This document shows, in pieces, positions 24,830-37,489 of a stretch of DNA of 64,000 bases. The position numbers were made by a program, and so were the translations under genes. Each line of letters opens with the position of its first letter. The stretch's first letter is position 1. The notes beneath the pieces were generated by a model that worked only from the letters and a program-made list of their open reading frames with translations, did no database searches and was not told the origin of the DNA. The stretch lies in contig NJFT01000169.1 of assembly GCA_002221725.1 (NCBI GenBank), positions 26,092-90,091 of the forward strand, written 5' to 3'. This stretch comes from Scedosporium boydii (lineage: Eukaryota; Ascomycota; Sordariomycetes; Microascales; Microascaceae).

Positions 24830-26071
24830 ATGGCTGCCCAGTCGAAGCAGGATCTCATCTCCCCTTGGGGACGCGCTGCTGCCGGTGCGACCGGTGCAGT
24901 CCTCGCAAATGCCCTGGTTTACCCCCTCGACATGTAAGTCCCCCTTCATTGCCGAGCTTCGGAGGAGGCACTCAATTGCGCCATCTCTCCCACCTTCTTC
25001 AACTCACACATGCGCCTTTAGTGTAAAGACGAGACTTCAAGTGCAAGTAAACCCCGGCAAGGAGAAGAAGATCACCGAGAATGGCGAGGCGAGCAAGGAC
25101 GATGAGCCCCATTACAAGGGCAGCTGGGATGCCATCACCCGTATCGTAGCCGACGACGGTGTTTCCGGCCTCTACGCCGGCATTGCTGGCGCCCTCATCG
25201 GCGTCGCCTCCACCAACTTCGCCTACTTCTACTGGTACTCCATCGTGAGGACGCTCTACCTCAAGTCGGGCCGCGCTTCCGTGCCGCCCTCGACCCTCGC
25301 CGAGCTGAGTCTCGGTGCCGTCGCCGGAGCCATTGCTCAGGTCTTCACCATTCCTGTCGCCGTCGTCACTACCCGCCAGCAGACCCAGCGCAAGGATGAG
25401 AGGAAGGGCATGTTCGAGACCGCGAAGGAGGTTGTTGACGGACCCGACGGCATCACCGGACTCTGGAGGGGCCTGAAGGCTAGCTTGGTGCTCGTCGTCA
25501 ACCCCGCCATCACCTACGGTGCCTATGAGAGGCTAAAGGTCATCCTGTTCCCTGGCCGCCCTTCTCTTAAGCCTTGGGAGATTTTCTGTATGTTGCATTT
25601 CCCCGCTGTAAATTTTTTTGCTTTGCTCTTTCTTTCGTTAGCCGGCTAACATTTCGTCATAGGCCTCGGCGCCATGTCCAAGGCTCTCGCCACGATCGCT
25701 ACCCAGCCTCTTATCGTCGCCAAGGTCGGCCTCCAGTCGAAGCCCCCGAAGTCGCGTAATGGCAAGCCCTTCAAGAGCTTCGGTGAGGTTATGAAGTTCA
25801 TCGTTGACAACGAGGGCCCTCTCGGCCTGTTCAAGGGCATCGGCCCTCAGATTTTCAAGGGTCTGATTGTACAGGGTATTCTCATGATGACAAAGGAGAG
25901 GTTCGTCTACTACTTCCCCCGATCACCCTCATATTTTAATTCGGTTTGTATATTAACAACCGGTTTAGGATGGAGCTTCTGTTTATCCTCTTGTTCCGGT
26001 ACATCAAGACTCTCCGCACTAGGAGGTTAGACGCCGCCGAGGGTGTTGTCTTGAAGAAGGTTATTTCATAA
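24830..26071 (+). CDS. Peroxisomal adenine-nucleotide carrier (Ant1/PMP47 family)
   Basis: Exons 24830-24933, 25022-25587, 25663-25900 and 25969-26071 encode 336 residues. The protein is a six-span mitochondrial-carrier-family member. Three signature Px[DE]xx[KR] repeats are visible: PLDIVKTR after the first intron, a second degenerate one (IPVAVVTTRQQ), and a third (QPLIVAKVGLQ). The start PWGRAAAGATGAVLANALVYPLD and the middle LVVNPAITYGAYERLK resemble PMP47/Ant1, which exchanges cytosolic ATP for peroxisomal AMP to support fatty-acid activation and beta-oxidation. The third intron uses an uncommon GTTCGT donor at 25901. The C-terminus ends KKVIS with no PTS1, as expected for a membrane protein. 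The paralogue assignment is from family resemblance. Confidence 0.88.
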
Positions 26072-26749
26072 GTCGCTGTACCGGCAAACTCCCGTACATG
26101 CTCTCGATACCCTTAGAAATGATAAAGCGCTGCGTGTCCACTCCGACGGAGCAAGACGCGCACCCTGTTGACTCGGAAGGCCACTGGCGCCATGAGTAAC
26201 GGCCAGACCTTACTGTACGACCAATGGAGGAGGAAGGTTCCGTATATGGCTGGAGGTTAGATGTTGGGTTTTCAAAAAAATATGTGTCCTTCCCGCATTT
26301 ATTATATATGGATTGGTTTTTTGCGTAGTTTCTGTTATTTAGTGAATATAGACTAAAATCTCGAAAAAAAGAAGAAGAAAAAGTTCCTTTTCCAAAGTCC
26401 TTATTTTCGGAATCGTTAAGTCGCAGGGGATCGCTTCACTCGTCATCTTGTGATGGAAACTGGTTTCGATCAATGAGATGCCGTGCTGCTCCGAAGTCTG
26501 CCTTCCTCTTTCGCCTAAAAAGTCACGTGCCATGGGATTCTAAGTGAATTATTGACAGCTGTTCGCAACTGCTTATTATTGCACCCCGCGCTTTCGTGTT
26601 AGGGCAATGTGGGAAAAATTCCGGCCCACACACCCTCATCTTTCCCAATTCCCTTGCCCAGCTCGGATTTCACTACCTTTAACGTCCAATCTCATCATCG
26701 ACAAATCCACGGTCTTTACGCCCCAAGGACACCATCACAATCTCTCACA
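26072..26749. other. Intergenic region and eL29 promoter
   Basis: A short A-run region near 26360-26380 and a TTAGGG hexamer at 26599-26604, about 150 bp upstream of the eL29 start, in a position where some fungal ribosomal-protein promoters carry Tbf1-like sites (inference). No gene seen. Confidence 0.5.
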
Positions 26750-27245
26750 ATGGCGAGTGAGTGGTTTCCCCGAAGAGAGACGCCCCGAGAAACAGGTCGA
26801 ACCTTCGTGCCGGCATACTGACAAAATGGCTTGAATAGAATCCAAGAACTCGTCCCAGCACAACCAGTCGAAGAAGGCTCACCGTAACGGGTATGTTGAT
26901 TTGAGATTCCACAAGAGATCTACGCGCACTGCAACGGACAGCGCAAAGGGTTTGAATTGAGAAGGGGACGGTGGCGGGCTGACGTTTTATTCTCTTTTTC
27001 TACAGTATCAAGAAGCCTAAGACCCAGAGGTACCCCTCGCTCAAGGGTGTCGACCCCAAGTTCCGACGTAACCATCGTCATGCTCTTCACGGCACCATGA
27101 AGGCTCTGGTATGACAGCTCCCCCCCCGATAGAAACCCCGAGATTTGTCGCAAGATGTCCAACGAGCTCTTGGACGAGGAAGTTTTTGTTTTTACTAACA
27201 ACCCCAAAGAAGGAGCTCAGGGAGGGCAAGAGGACGACGGCGTAA
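26750..27245 (+). CDS. RPL29: 60S ribosomal protein L29 (eL29)
   Basis: Four exons, 26750-26756, 26839-26890, 27006-27108 and 27210-27245, encode 65 residues. eL29 is a small basic protein of the large subunit near the peptidyl-transferase side. The start [20 protein letters not shown] and the following [19 protein letters not shown] are diagnostic, and the rest ([26 protein letters not shown]) is typical of fungi. The first exon is only 7 nt (ATGGCG plus A, then a GTGAGT donor), so the gene is invisible to an ORF search. Each intron carries GT-AG ends and all phases agree. Three introns in a 198-nt coding sequence is normal for ribosomal-protein genes in filamentous fungi. Confidence 0.96.
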
Positions 27246-30200
27246 TGCGATCCAACCGCCGACAAGAAAATAAAAGAAAATTTTAAACGATCACCGCTGG
27301 CACTTGTCTTTTTTACCAACCCGAAAAAAAAATCCCAACCAAAAAACTTTCGAGACACGAACGTACTTCTTGAGAAAGGGGCTGCATAAGGAGAAATTTC
27401 ACAGGCGCAAATGGGGCTGGACGAAATGGGAAAGGGAAGGCCAAGGTCGGGGCCATATCCAACGTACACTTTTTTTAGATACGAGGAATGAGCTCTAGGC
27501 GCGGAGCCAGAAATATACCATGGCCGTCTCGGCGGTCTGTCCAATACATTATAGATTCCGACCGGTCTCTTTCCCAGCAGAGGTGCGGCTCTTGTTTGTG
27601 TTTGATGCGTCTCTATGTGTGCGTCTCTGCTCTAGGTGTGAGCTTTGCAAAGAGCTGGGTGATTTCTCGTGGCCGATTTATTTCAAGAAGCTTCAATTCT
27701 GATGCCGGAGGGTGTATCGATATGGCTTTGTTACACGACACATCTAAGCCACAGGAGGTCTCGATCTAGACCCCGAGAAGAAGGGTCACAGCGGTTGACA
27801 ACAAGTGGCCGACGGAAGATCAAATCATCTTCTGGGAGCGGCACGTCGCCTTCACCTTTTCACTCAGCTTGAAACAAGATCATCCGGGGCACGGCAATTC
27901 ATTCCCTATGTGACGTACGTCTTTGCGGTTGCGGGAAGAGAGAAAGGAGCCATCTAATAAGCATGGACTTGGGAGTCGTCATCACGTTTCGCCATCTACG
28001 CTACACTTATGCTTTATGGCTCAGGATCGGCCCCCGAAGGATTGCATCTACTGTACAAAGGTAACTGGGCAAAATCGAGGAATATAAGTCGATTCTCGAG
28101 TACTTCGTAACAAGTGCTATATGGGGCATTCGAGTAAGTATCGAGGTCAGGACCTACTACCCCTTAATCTATAGATGCCACACCAGTAAGACCTAATAAG
28201 ATGGAGACCAACTTAAAGAGCCGCATTCGAATGCACCAAATCTGTCCCCCAGCTGCTTCCACTCCCCAGTATTAATACTTGATTGAGTAATTACTTCGTA
28301 GGGGAGAGACCAGCTGCAAAAAGCAAGCACTGACACTTGGATATTTCCAGTGTTTCGTATCCCGCGGCGTTAGACTTGCCCCAAAACGCTTCCAAATCCA
28401 AATCCAGGTACCTGATGTACCAAGTGCCGGGCACCTTTCTTGGTTCCCGGATGTACATTTGTTTTCTGAAGCAAGGAAATATGGGACGAGAAAGGGACCG
28501 AAGATCTGCACCGTGACAACAAGCGTTTTCAAGAAACCATCTTCAAACGCATGAGGACGAGCGCGGCCACGGAAATAGAAAAGGGAAAGCAAATGAAATT
28601 GTTGTAAGGGACAAATTCTACGCGAGTCCAGGGGGGAGATCACAGTGCGCAAGACGGCAGATCCTGCATATTGGGAAAACGTCAGCTCTATGCACGTCTC
28701 ACGAACACCTGAGAAAGAACGCGGGCCAAGTATTCTATGCGACTTGCTCTACGTTTGGAGGACTAATTATGAGCTCGGTTCCGTGCAGGCGGGAGGGAGA
28801 CGCCGAGACATTCGAGAGGAGTCGAAATCTATCCAACTAGATGCAGGCCGTGCTGTACGAAGTATTTGATGGTCGGGCGGGAGCACCTGCACATGTGGTT
28901 TATACGCCGGACAGGTAGAGGCAGCAAACAGGCGTAGGCCATTGGCTAGGTCATTCGCTTCTTTTGACGGATAAGAGTGATCATTGATGCAATATCAATC
29001 CGTTGGTATTGGTGAGGGTGCTGTTGGCTCGTTATGAGAGGCGAATAATGGAGCTAAGGGCTACTTTGTAGAGAAGGCAGGCTTCAGGTTCAAGCTGACG
29101 GTGAAAGGAACGTTCGATGATTGGAGCACGACTCGAGGAGCCCTACTTATAGATTTGGGCCCAGCTATTTTCAAACAACCGCTCTTGGACAATAGGACAG
29201 AAACCGGAACATTCCCAAGCCATTTGATGGCAACGAGCATTGATACCTTTTGACTTTGGCTCCTTGATTACTTGATACGAAGTACTCAGCGGGCCTCGAC
29301 GGGAAGGAGCCAACAGGCGGTGATTCGGAGGCTGTTGGGTCTGGTCCAATGTTCTTCCTCTTCGTAGAGACTTGGAGCCCCTGATGCAAACTGCGTCCCA
29401 CTATTTTCAGGTGATTCATCGGTAACTGGGGCCTTGATCGGTTATTCACACGCCTGTGCCCTCCCATTGATTTCCATTGAACTCAATGCCCTCGTCAAAT
29501 CAACAGTCTGAGATCAATTGATCGTTGCTGGCGTTGGATGGACTGGATTGGACTGGACCTTCCCTCCCTTTCCGCACCACCCGTTCTACAGGGTACCTCG
29601 TACTCCTCACTGAACTTCGATTCCACACTTCTGCCCTCACCTGGCCGTGTTCATTCAGGTTTCTCTCCAATCCTACACTACAACATCACTTCCTTGTCCG
29701 TGCCCAGCAGCATTTTTTTTCTTACCCTTTTACTCCTTAGCACCTTAGTTTTCCCACACCCTCTGCCTGGAAGCAGCCAGACCCGGAAATTCTCCTTCTC
29801 AAGAGAACCTCTGTTCCCTTGTCCAGAGCTTCCAATCCCTTACCTCTCTTCCTCTCCATCACCTTCTCCCCTTCTCACCTTTTCCCCCCTTCCTCCTAAT
29901 CCACACTCTTTTCCCCCCCCGCCAAACCTGTGGTGTGGCCTGGTCATCTTTTACCCCTTCTTCTTGTTTACCTTTGTCCGTTTATTTAAATTCGTTTAGT
30001 CGCATCGAACTGCTGACAGCAACCGCCTGCGGGTCCGGCTTGTTTCTACTCTTGGAGATTTTCCGTGCCTCCTGGCAGGATTCCCAGCGGCCTTGTTTCA
30101 GCCTGTGATCATTGTCAACCGCCCTCAGTATTTACGACTAACGATCCCCTTCCCTTCTGCTATCGACCACTATAAGGCGACCTTATCTCCGATACTTTCG

Positions 30201-30834
30201 CTAGTTGGTGTAAGAAGTGCGGATAGCGAACACCTTCGAATCACCCTCCGTCCTTTCTGCCCCTGGACCCGGAACCCAAATTCGGTGGGACGCACACACA
30301 AGAACATTCGACGAGAAGCGAAACTAGGCAAACCGTCAGCTTTGCCTTCTACCTCGACTTCCCTCGTTTCAAAGTAGGGAGTCTTTCTACCTGCTTCGAC
30401 GGTAGCAATTCGCGTCCGAAAATCCTTCCATTCGAATCATCACCTGAGTCGAATCGCGTTGCCCACCCGCATTTGATCGTATCTGTCATCCCGCCGGTGA
30501 ACCTCGCCTGTACCCCACATTCAGCTCGGTTTTCGATACAGCGGCGAATGCTCTCTCGCCCTCGGAATCTCTAACCAAACCCCATCCACTCGGTCGAAGA
30601 AACGAATCCATCGATTCCATATCTCGTCATCCACGACGAGGGAAAATTGCCAAAGTGACCAGATTTAACAGGACCTCTGCTTTGGGGTCACTGTGCCTTT
30701 AGCCAAGCTCCTATCCCGCACGACGAACTTGGTCAGCACGCATTTAGCACCCTTCTACGCCTTCTCTCCACGCCGTTTTTTAATCTTACCCACCCACCTC
30801 TCGACAGCCGGCTGACACCGTTGTCGTAATCGCA
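27246..30834. other. 3.6-kb gap with palindromic motifs, then the VTS1 leader
   Basis: No gene recognised. TACTTCGTA-type motifs occur at 28101, 28292, 28856 and 29276, and ATCAATTGAT at 29513. From about 29550 the plus strand becomes strongly C/T-rich (29700-29990), consistent with a long 5' leader of VTS1. A uORF of eight codons lies at 30548-30574. Confidence 0.6.
30548..30574 (+). promoter_or_regulatory. Candidate upstream ORF in the VTS1 leader
   Basis: ATG, seven further codons, then TAA, lying 260 nt before the VTS1 start. Whether it is in the transcript depends on the unknown transcription start and leader introns. Confidence 0.35.
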
Positions 30835-32896
30835 ATGCTCAACATGTCTGGCGCTCACATCCCCGGCAACCGGAACAGCACCCCCGAGGTGAACACTGTC
30901 TCCTCTCTCAGACCCCCTTCGTCCCGTGCTGTTGGCTCGAGCCACCTTCGTGCATCCGCAGACATGGCCGCCCTAACGGGATCTAACATTTCGACCGACC
31001 GCGCCCGACCCTCTTCCGACTTCTACGGTCGTGTCCAGCTCGGTCAAGGTCAAGCCAACATAGAAACCGACCCCCAGCAAGAGCTTGCTCAGCAGTGGCT
31101 TGCCGATATCGACCAGTACGAGACTACTCTAGAGGAGATGGCCGCAGCCACCCTCGACCAGGACTTCAAGGATGAACTCAGCGCTATTGAACAGTGGTTC
31201 CGTGTCCTGAGCGAGGCTGAGCGGACTGCTGCTCTCTATGCGCTGTTGCAGCAGACCACGCAGGTCCAGATCCGATTCTTTATTCAGGTTTTGCAGCAGA
31301 TGGGAAAGAACCACCCCATGTCTGGTGTCCTGTCCCCGACTAGCTTTGACAAGGGTGAGTTTTGTTTCTCTGGTAGTTTGCGAATGGCTTACTGCTACCA
31401 CACCGCCTGCATCATGCATCATTGTTCCTACTAACTACTTGTGCCATTTTGTGTCCATTCTTGCTAACATCTCATACCTTGGTTGTAGATCCTATGTCCA
31501 ATCGCTTGAACGATGCCATGAGCAAGCTGAGCGTTGACTCTGCTCGAAATTCCATGGTCCGCCCCACTGCCGCCGCTGGAAAGAGGCAGTCTGGGCTCGA
31601 CCCTTCTACCATCAATGCCATGTTCCCCGATGCCGCCGCCGCCATCGCGACCGAGAAGGCCAAGTTTACCCAGCAGACGGGTAACCCGCCCGCCTCGAAC
31701 CGCAACAGCACCGTGGCTGGCCCTGTCGAGACGGATTCGGGAGCGCAGAACCCCTCTTCGCCTTGGCCCATCAGCAACGAGGCTGCTGGCCAGTCGAAGC
31801 CTGCTACTTCCTTGCCCCCCATGGGCCAGTTTGTCCAGCCTCAGCCATCGTCCGGGCTTCGATCTCCGCGCCCTCCTCAGCTCTCTAGCAACAGTTCGAT
31901 CCAGAGCACGACGATCACGGCCCCCGAGGTTTCCGCGTCTGACTTGCCTCTCTTGTCCCCCTACACTGCGGGTAGCGGTAACTGGGCTAGCATGGTGAAC
32001 ACGCCGCTCGTGGCTAACTTCAACACCGCGCAGGCCAACACGCAGGCGGACATGGTTGCCAACGCGACGGCGATGAAGCTTGCGGCGCTTTCTACTGTGA
32101 ACAACCGCTTCGCTCTCGACGACGTCCGAAAGTATCGCAAGAACAGACCTAACGATATGCAGGGCCCGAGCAATCCTCCCGGCTTGAGCCCCAACCCTCA
32201 GGGTGTCAACCTACCTAGTGCTAACGTGGTTATGATTAACGAGCACGGTCAGGTGGTTAGCCGCGAGCATATGATTGCTCTCCAGACTCAGCAGGGTCTA
32301 TCGTTCGGACAGCGCTCTCGTCCTAGCTCCCCCGGAATTGCCATGCAGGGCACTGCATTCCCAAGCGCCGGCGTTCCTTTCACCTCTCCGCGCAACAATG
32401 GCTTCCTTAGCGCCTACGACGGTACGCAGTTGTTGGGCAACGCCATTCCTCCCGTAAGCCTCGGCCAGCTAGGAATTGGTCTGCACGAGGGTTATCTCTC
32501 GGACCACTCGGATATGGTGCGCGGCAGGTCGCCCCGAGGCAGGCGAGGAAACTCGAAGCCACCGGAGGATCCCACCGACCCTTCGCTTCTCCAGGATATC
32601 CCTGCCTGGCTCCGCAGCCTTCGTCTCCACAAGTACACTGAGAACTTGAAGGATATGAAGTGGACTGAATTGATTGAGCTTGATGATAAGGCTCTTGAGG
32701 AGCGAGGTGTTAATGCACTAGGTGCAAGAAGGAAGATGCTCAAGGTGTTTGAGCAGGTCAAGGGTTCGTACTCTCTCTCCACTTTTTCAAAGCTTTCCTG
32801 TTGAACATGGCATTGTATAATGGCAATGGGCATGAATGATGATGCTAACCAACTATGATAACTATAGATGCAAAAGCTGAGGGCAGGATCGGATAA
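30835..32896 (+). CDS. VTS1: SAM-domain RNA-binding post-transcriptional regulator Vts1
   Basis: Exons 30835-31354, 31489-32763 and 32868-32896 give 607 residues. Vts1/Smaug proteins bind stem-loops (Smaug recognition elements) in mRNAs and recruit the Ccr4-Not deadenylase. An N-terminal helical block lies near residues 80-170 ([21 protein letters not shown], then [20 protein letters not shown] sequence), followed by a disordered Ser/Pro/Asn-rich middle. The SAM domain occupies about residues 538-598 ([52 protein letters not shown]). The final intron (GTTCGT donor at 32764) leads to the conserved end DAKAEGRIG; reading through would instead give a non-conserved tail. A second in-frame ATG at 30844 could be the true start. 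Confidence 0.92.
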
Positions 32897-34114
32897 CTAA
32901 GTTTGATGATGATGTGTTATGTTCTCTATGGGATGTTGTATGATATCCAGCAGAAAAGGAGAATGCTGCAACATGGCCCTTAGATACCATTTGAGTTTTT
33001 TTTTTTCCACTTGGGGGGATCTTGTACACAAATCACAACTACACAAACACACACCACAACACTCATGCATTCATATTCATGTTCACATCCACCTTTGATG
33101 TTGGGCCCTTTGATTTTTGTCCAGGCTCCCAAGGGTTGTGAAGGGTATATATGGTGGCTAAGGGATATCTCTGCCCTCGATCAAACGAAGGAAAAAAAAA
33201 AAAATGAAAAAAGAGAGAGAAAAAAAACACACTCATGTCCATCCAATTCTTTCCAGGATTTCTTTTCAGCTAGGATGTGGAGGAAACATGTGGACGGAGT
33301 ATCGGATGCTTTCTTTTTTTATTTTTAAAACTACCCCCAAAATCTGTTCTGGTTTCTTGGAAGTGTTATTGCCTACCGAATGCCTACCCGGTATTTTCAG
33401 GTTTCCTTAGGCATATACATCTTGGTGCCTAGGATTGAGGTAATAATAGAAGAAATTGACGTTCAAAAGATCAAGATGAGAGATGCGTGAGCTCGGGTGG
33501 ATGCTGTGCGGAGTTGTCGTGTAATAGTGTCCAGACATCATACGCCAGATGCATCGGAGCTTTGCAAACATGACAGGATGAGGTGCGGGATGAGGGAAAT
33601 GTCCTCGACTCGACTCCCTTGATTCCTGAACTGGCCTGCAGCTTTTTATCCGATTCACGGACATTCGATGATAGGCATGTGCTCTCTGATCTTTCTCAAG
33701 AGCTTCTCAAGAGCTTCTCTAGAGCGTGGGATGCCTCTCTTGCTGGCTTCCGACATCAAGATCTTGACGTCGATTGCTTAGTCATCTTTCCCGCTGTCGC
33801 CAACCTCAAAGTACTTCATCTTCATATTGTTCAAGCTTCGACGGCGAACGAAGCAAACACAACCTTGAATCGGATCCAGATCAATTAAGCCTGGCGCCGA
33901 TATCGAAACGGCCATCTGCATCTAACAAGACTCTTCACCCAGCTCACATAGATTCCCGCTGCGAGTTTCCCGGACTAAGCTCCCGCATCACTTCACGTTC
34001 GCTTCTCTTCCTCACCTTGCCACCAGCCCACCAGTCAGTCTAGCTCGCTTGACTATGTTAAAGGCCACTCTGTGAAACTCAGTAGTAGAAGTCCATCAGA
34101 GCCGAGCCACCAAA
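32897..34114. other. Region between VTS1 and the TFIIIC gene
   Basis: It holds the VTS1 3' region with A-rich stretches (33187-33232) and the promoter of the TFIIIC subunit gene. A tandem AAGAGCTTCTC unit occurs near 33695-33720. No gene seen. Confidence 0.55.
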
Positions 34115-37100
34115 ATGGCGGGCCTGTCTCTACAGAGCTTCGGGCTCATGCCCATGGATGAAGATATCGCCCCCGAGTTCCGCAGACATCCAAGCGCGCA
34201 TGACGGGCGAAGCCCTGTCAACTATGCCATCCTGTACGTATAACGTTTTCCCGAAATTCTCATGGGGACACCCTCGTTTGCTAACCATCACGCCAAATAG
34301 CCAAGATGGAGACATCGCCGACGCAGACTCCGACGTCGAAGACCTAGAGCAAGACATCGAAAAGCTCAACGTCTCCGTCCGAGCTTTCCTCGCCTCCCAA
34401 AACGGCGTAGCCCCCCGTCCCAAATCCCCCCAAGCCGGACGCTCGGCCCCCCGCGGCCCCCGCAAAGCCGTCGAACCCCGCGGCGACATCAAGGCGAGGC
34501 TCTTCAAGGCCAATAGGGCCTTTATGATGGGCAACTACCAAGAGGCCAAAGACCTCGTCTTCGAAGTGATCCGGATCAACGCCGAGACGCACCAGGCGTG
34601 GACGACGCTTTCGTCCATCTTCCGCGAGGAGGGTCAGGTGGACAGGGCGCTCATGTCGATGGTGTACGCGGCGCATTTGAGGCCCAAGGACGTTCAGGAG
34701 TGGCTTAAGTGCGCTTCTTTCGCTCTCGAGGTCGCTGAGGAGAACCGGGGCGTTGATTTGAATACGGCGCGGATGTGTTATTCGGCGGCTGTGAATGCCG
34801 ATCCGAAGAATATGGATGCGAGGGTCGGGAGGGCCATCGCTTGTCATCGGCTGGGTCATATTTCGCTCGCCATTGCCGATTACAAGTCCGTGTTGGCGCA
34901 GAGGCCATTGGATTTGGAGGTTATTAGGAAGTTGGCGGAGGCGTGCATGGATTCGAAGAATGTCGCCACGGCGGCCGCGGCGGCCGTTGATGCGTATGAT
35001 CTTTACTTTGGACATGTCGATGCCCTGCCGATTACCTGGTATGATGTTGGCATTTATACCGAATTGTTGGCTTATGCTGGCCGGTACAGTGATGCGATTG
35101 CTAGGCTCAAGTCGCTGTCGCGTCGGCTTCTGGGCCGTGCGGAGGACATGTTTTGGGATCAGCTGGAGATTGATGATAGGGAGTTCGATGAGGGGGATGA
35201 GCGTCGGATGGAGCTTCCCGAGTACGCGACCGCTGCTCATCCGGGTCCTATGGCGTATGGACTTGGGCTGCCAAGAGATTTGCGTGTGCGACTGGCTATT
35301 TATCGTCTTTCGGTCGAGGACTTTTCAGAGGCCTTGGTAAGTATAGAACCTGAACGCCGAGATCGTATTATTACTATTGTATCTGTTCTGTTTACTAACC
35401 ATGATCAAAATAGCATCATCTGAAGTACCTAGATCCATCCCGAGCGGACATGGTGGCTGACATGGCCGCCTTTCCATTCCTGATCCGAGACCTCGCAGGC
35501 CAGCTCTTCGAGCACGAGCTTATAGCCGAAGCCCAAGCATACTATCAGTTCCTCCGTAGTCTACCCGACGAGCCGGATGCCCTAATCCTCCTCCAGTTGG
35601 GACGATGCCACCTGCTGAAGGGAGAGTCATCGGCCGCAGAGGAGTGTTTCCTTGCCGCGATCGAGGCCGATGTCGACAACATCGACGCTCGTGTAGAGCT
35701 TGCTAATCTCTACTCTACCGCCCACGAAGACGAGGAGGCTTTGATTCTGGTCAACGAGGCCATGACCCTGCAGGAGACACAAGCCGCCCTAGCCGGTGGT
35801 GCTGGCGCTGACAGGGACAAGTTGAAGGCTGTCCCGCTCTCGCGGAGGTCGTACTACTTGCACCGCCCCAAGGGCGCTTCCGTCCGATTCAAGGCCAAAC
35901 CGTCCGGCGTTATCCCTACGCGATACCGCCCCAAGAGGCTGGTAGACCCGGACATGAGGCGCCGGGAGGAGATGGAAAGGGCCCAACGGCTATCGACGCA
36001 GTACCTCACGGTACAAGATCTGAAGGCCAAGATCCGCGAAGGGGACGAGGGCCTCGTCCCCGCGTGGATGGCGGCTGCGAAGGAGCTCATTGACGATTTT
36101 AGGTCCTACCGCAAGTTTTACTCTTGGGATAAGTACCTCAAGTTCTTGGGCCGGACTAATGCTACTCTGCAGCAGCGCGAGGCTGGGCAGTTGTCGAATC
36201 TGGATGTGATTGCGGAGCGCTTGTCAAAAGGTAAGGAAAGAGAATCACTTCTTCTTTTGAATCTAAATCATACATTGAGAGGTCAAAATTGCTAAACACG
36301 TTTATTTTTCGCAGCTATTATCGTACCTCAAGCGCCCGACACCCAGGATGGAGGTCTCCGCGACACGAACTTTAAAGAATACCAAGGTATTTCCTTTGGG
36401 AACTGGCTTGATTTGTTCCTCGACTACGCGCTTAGTCTTGCGGCAACTGGACAGTATGAGGAGTCGTACCGGGTGTGTGAGGCGGCCAAGGACTCTACGG
36501 TCTTTACCGTGTCGGAGGACAATGTCTTTTTCATCTACATCACTTGGGGCAGTAAGTTTTTTTTATATCCTAGCCGCTAGTTGCTGACGTTGTGTTCCCC
36601 CAATGCTAACAACAACAGCGTGCGCCATCTACGCCGGCGACGAAGAAACCTGCGTCTCCATCTCCCGCCAAATCATGCGCGACCACGTCCTCTCCTCCGA
36701 CTCCTTCCGCCTATTCTCCCTCCTCTGCAGACTCTGCCAGAGCTCCATCTCCTGGTACAGCTCGGGCCCCGCGCAAAAGTTCATCCTCCGACAGATCAAG
36801 GCCATGGACGCCGCCGTTACGGCCTCGGGGAACGCGCCCGCGGGGGCTTCCGGCCATACGCATCTTGACGTGAGCCCGTTGATGCTTTACGGGCATATTC
36901 TTTTTACGTCTACAAGTTACGTCTACGCTATCCGTAAGTTTCCCCCTTTCTCTCTCGCCCTTCGCCTATCCCTCCCTGATCCCTGATCTCACTAACCAAT
37001 CCCAAACGGAAAAAAATAGACTACTTTCTTCGCGCCCGCTCCCTCGACCCCACCAACCCCGTCATAAACCTAAGCCTAGGCCTAGGCTACATCCACTACG

Positions 37101-37489
37101 GCCTCAAACGCCAAGCCGTAAACCGCCAATACCTCATCCTGCAAGGTCTCGCCTTCCTCCTAGACTACTACTCCAGCCTCGGCCCCCACCGCTCCGACGA
37201 GGCCAACTACGGCCTCGGCAGGACTTTCCAGCTCCTGGGCCTTCAGCACCTCGCTCTCGACTACTACCGGAAGGTGCCCCTCGAGGTCCTCGCGCCGCGG
37301 ACCGCCGGCGAAATACTCGGTGATGCGGGAGGCGATGAGGTTGATGGTGCGATGACGGGGGGGAGGGGGAGTCAGCATGATGGCGGGAGGGTGGTGAAGA
37401 TGGCTGCGGCGTTTAATATGTGGGTTTCGTATGTTATGAGTAGGGATCTGGAGGCTGCGAGGGAGGTGTTGAGGTCTCTTGTTTTGTAG
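34115..37489 (+). CDS. TFC4: TFIIIC TPR subunit (tau131/Tfc4, Sfc4)
   Basis: Exons 34115-34233, 34301-35336, 35414-36230, 36315-36551, 36619-36933 and 37020-37489 join in frame to 997 residues. The protein is the TFIIIC tauA subunit that recruits TFIIIB to tRNA and 5S genes. An acidic N-terminus (DGDIADADSDVEDLEQD) is followed by TPR repeats: ARLFKANRAFMMGNYQEAKDL near residue 110, repeats through about 250, a second array near 420-530 (YQFLRSLPDEP, LQLGRCHLLKGESSAAEE) and C-terminal repeats (FLRARSLDPTNPVINLSLGLG, LGRTFQLLGLQHLALDYY). The order matches Tfc4/Sfc4. Each removed intron restores conserved sequence at the junction, for example VYAIHYFLRARS. A low-complexity acidic/Gly loop (about residues 950-965) lies near the end. 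Confidence 0.92.

Noticed and set aside
34344..35240. Minus-strand open frame of 298 codons
   Set aside because: Antisense to the TPR-coding exon of the TFIIIC subunit, with no recognisable domain.
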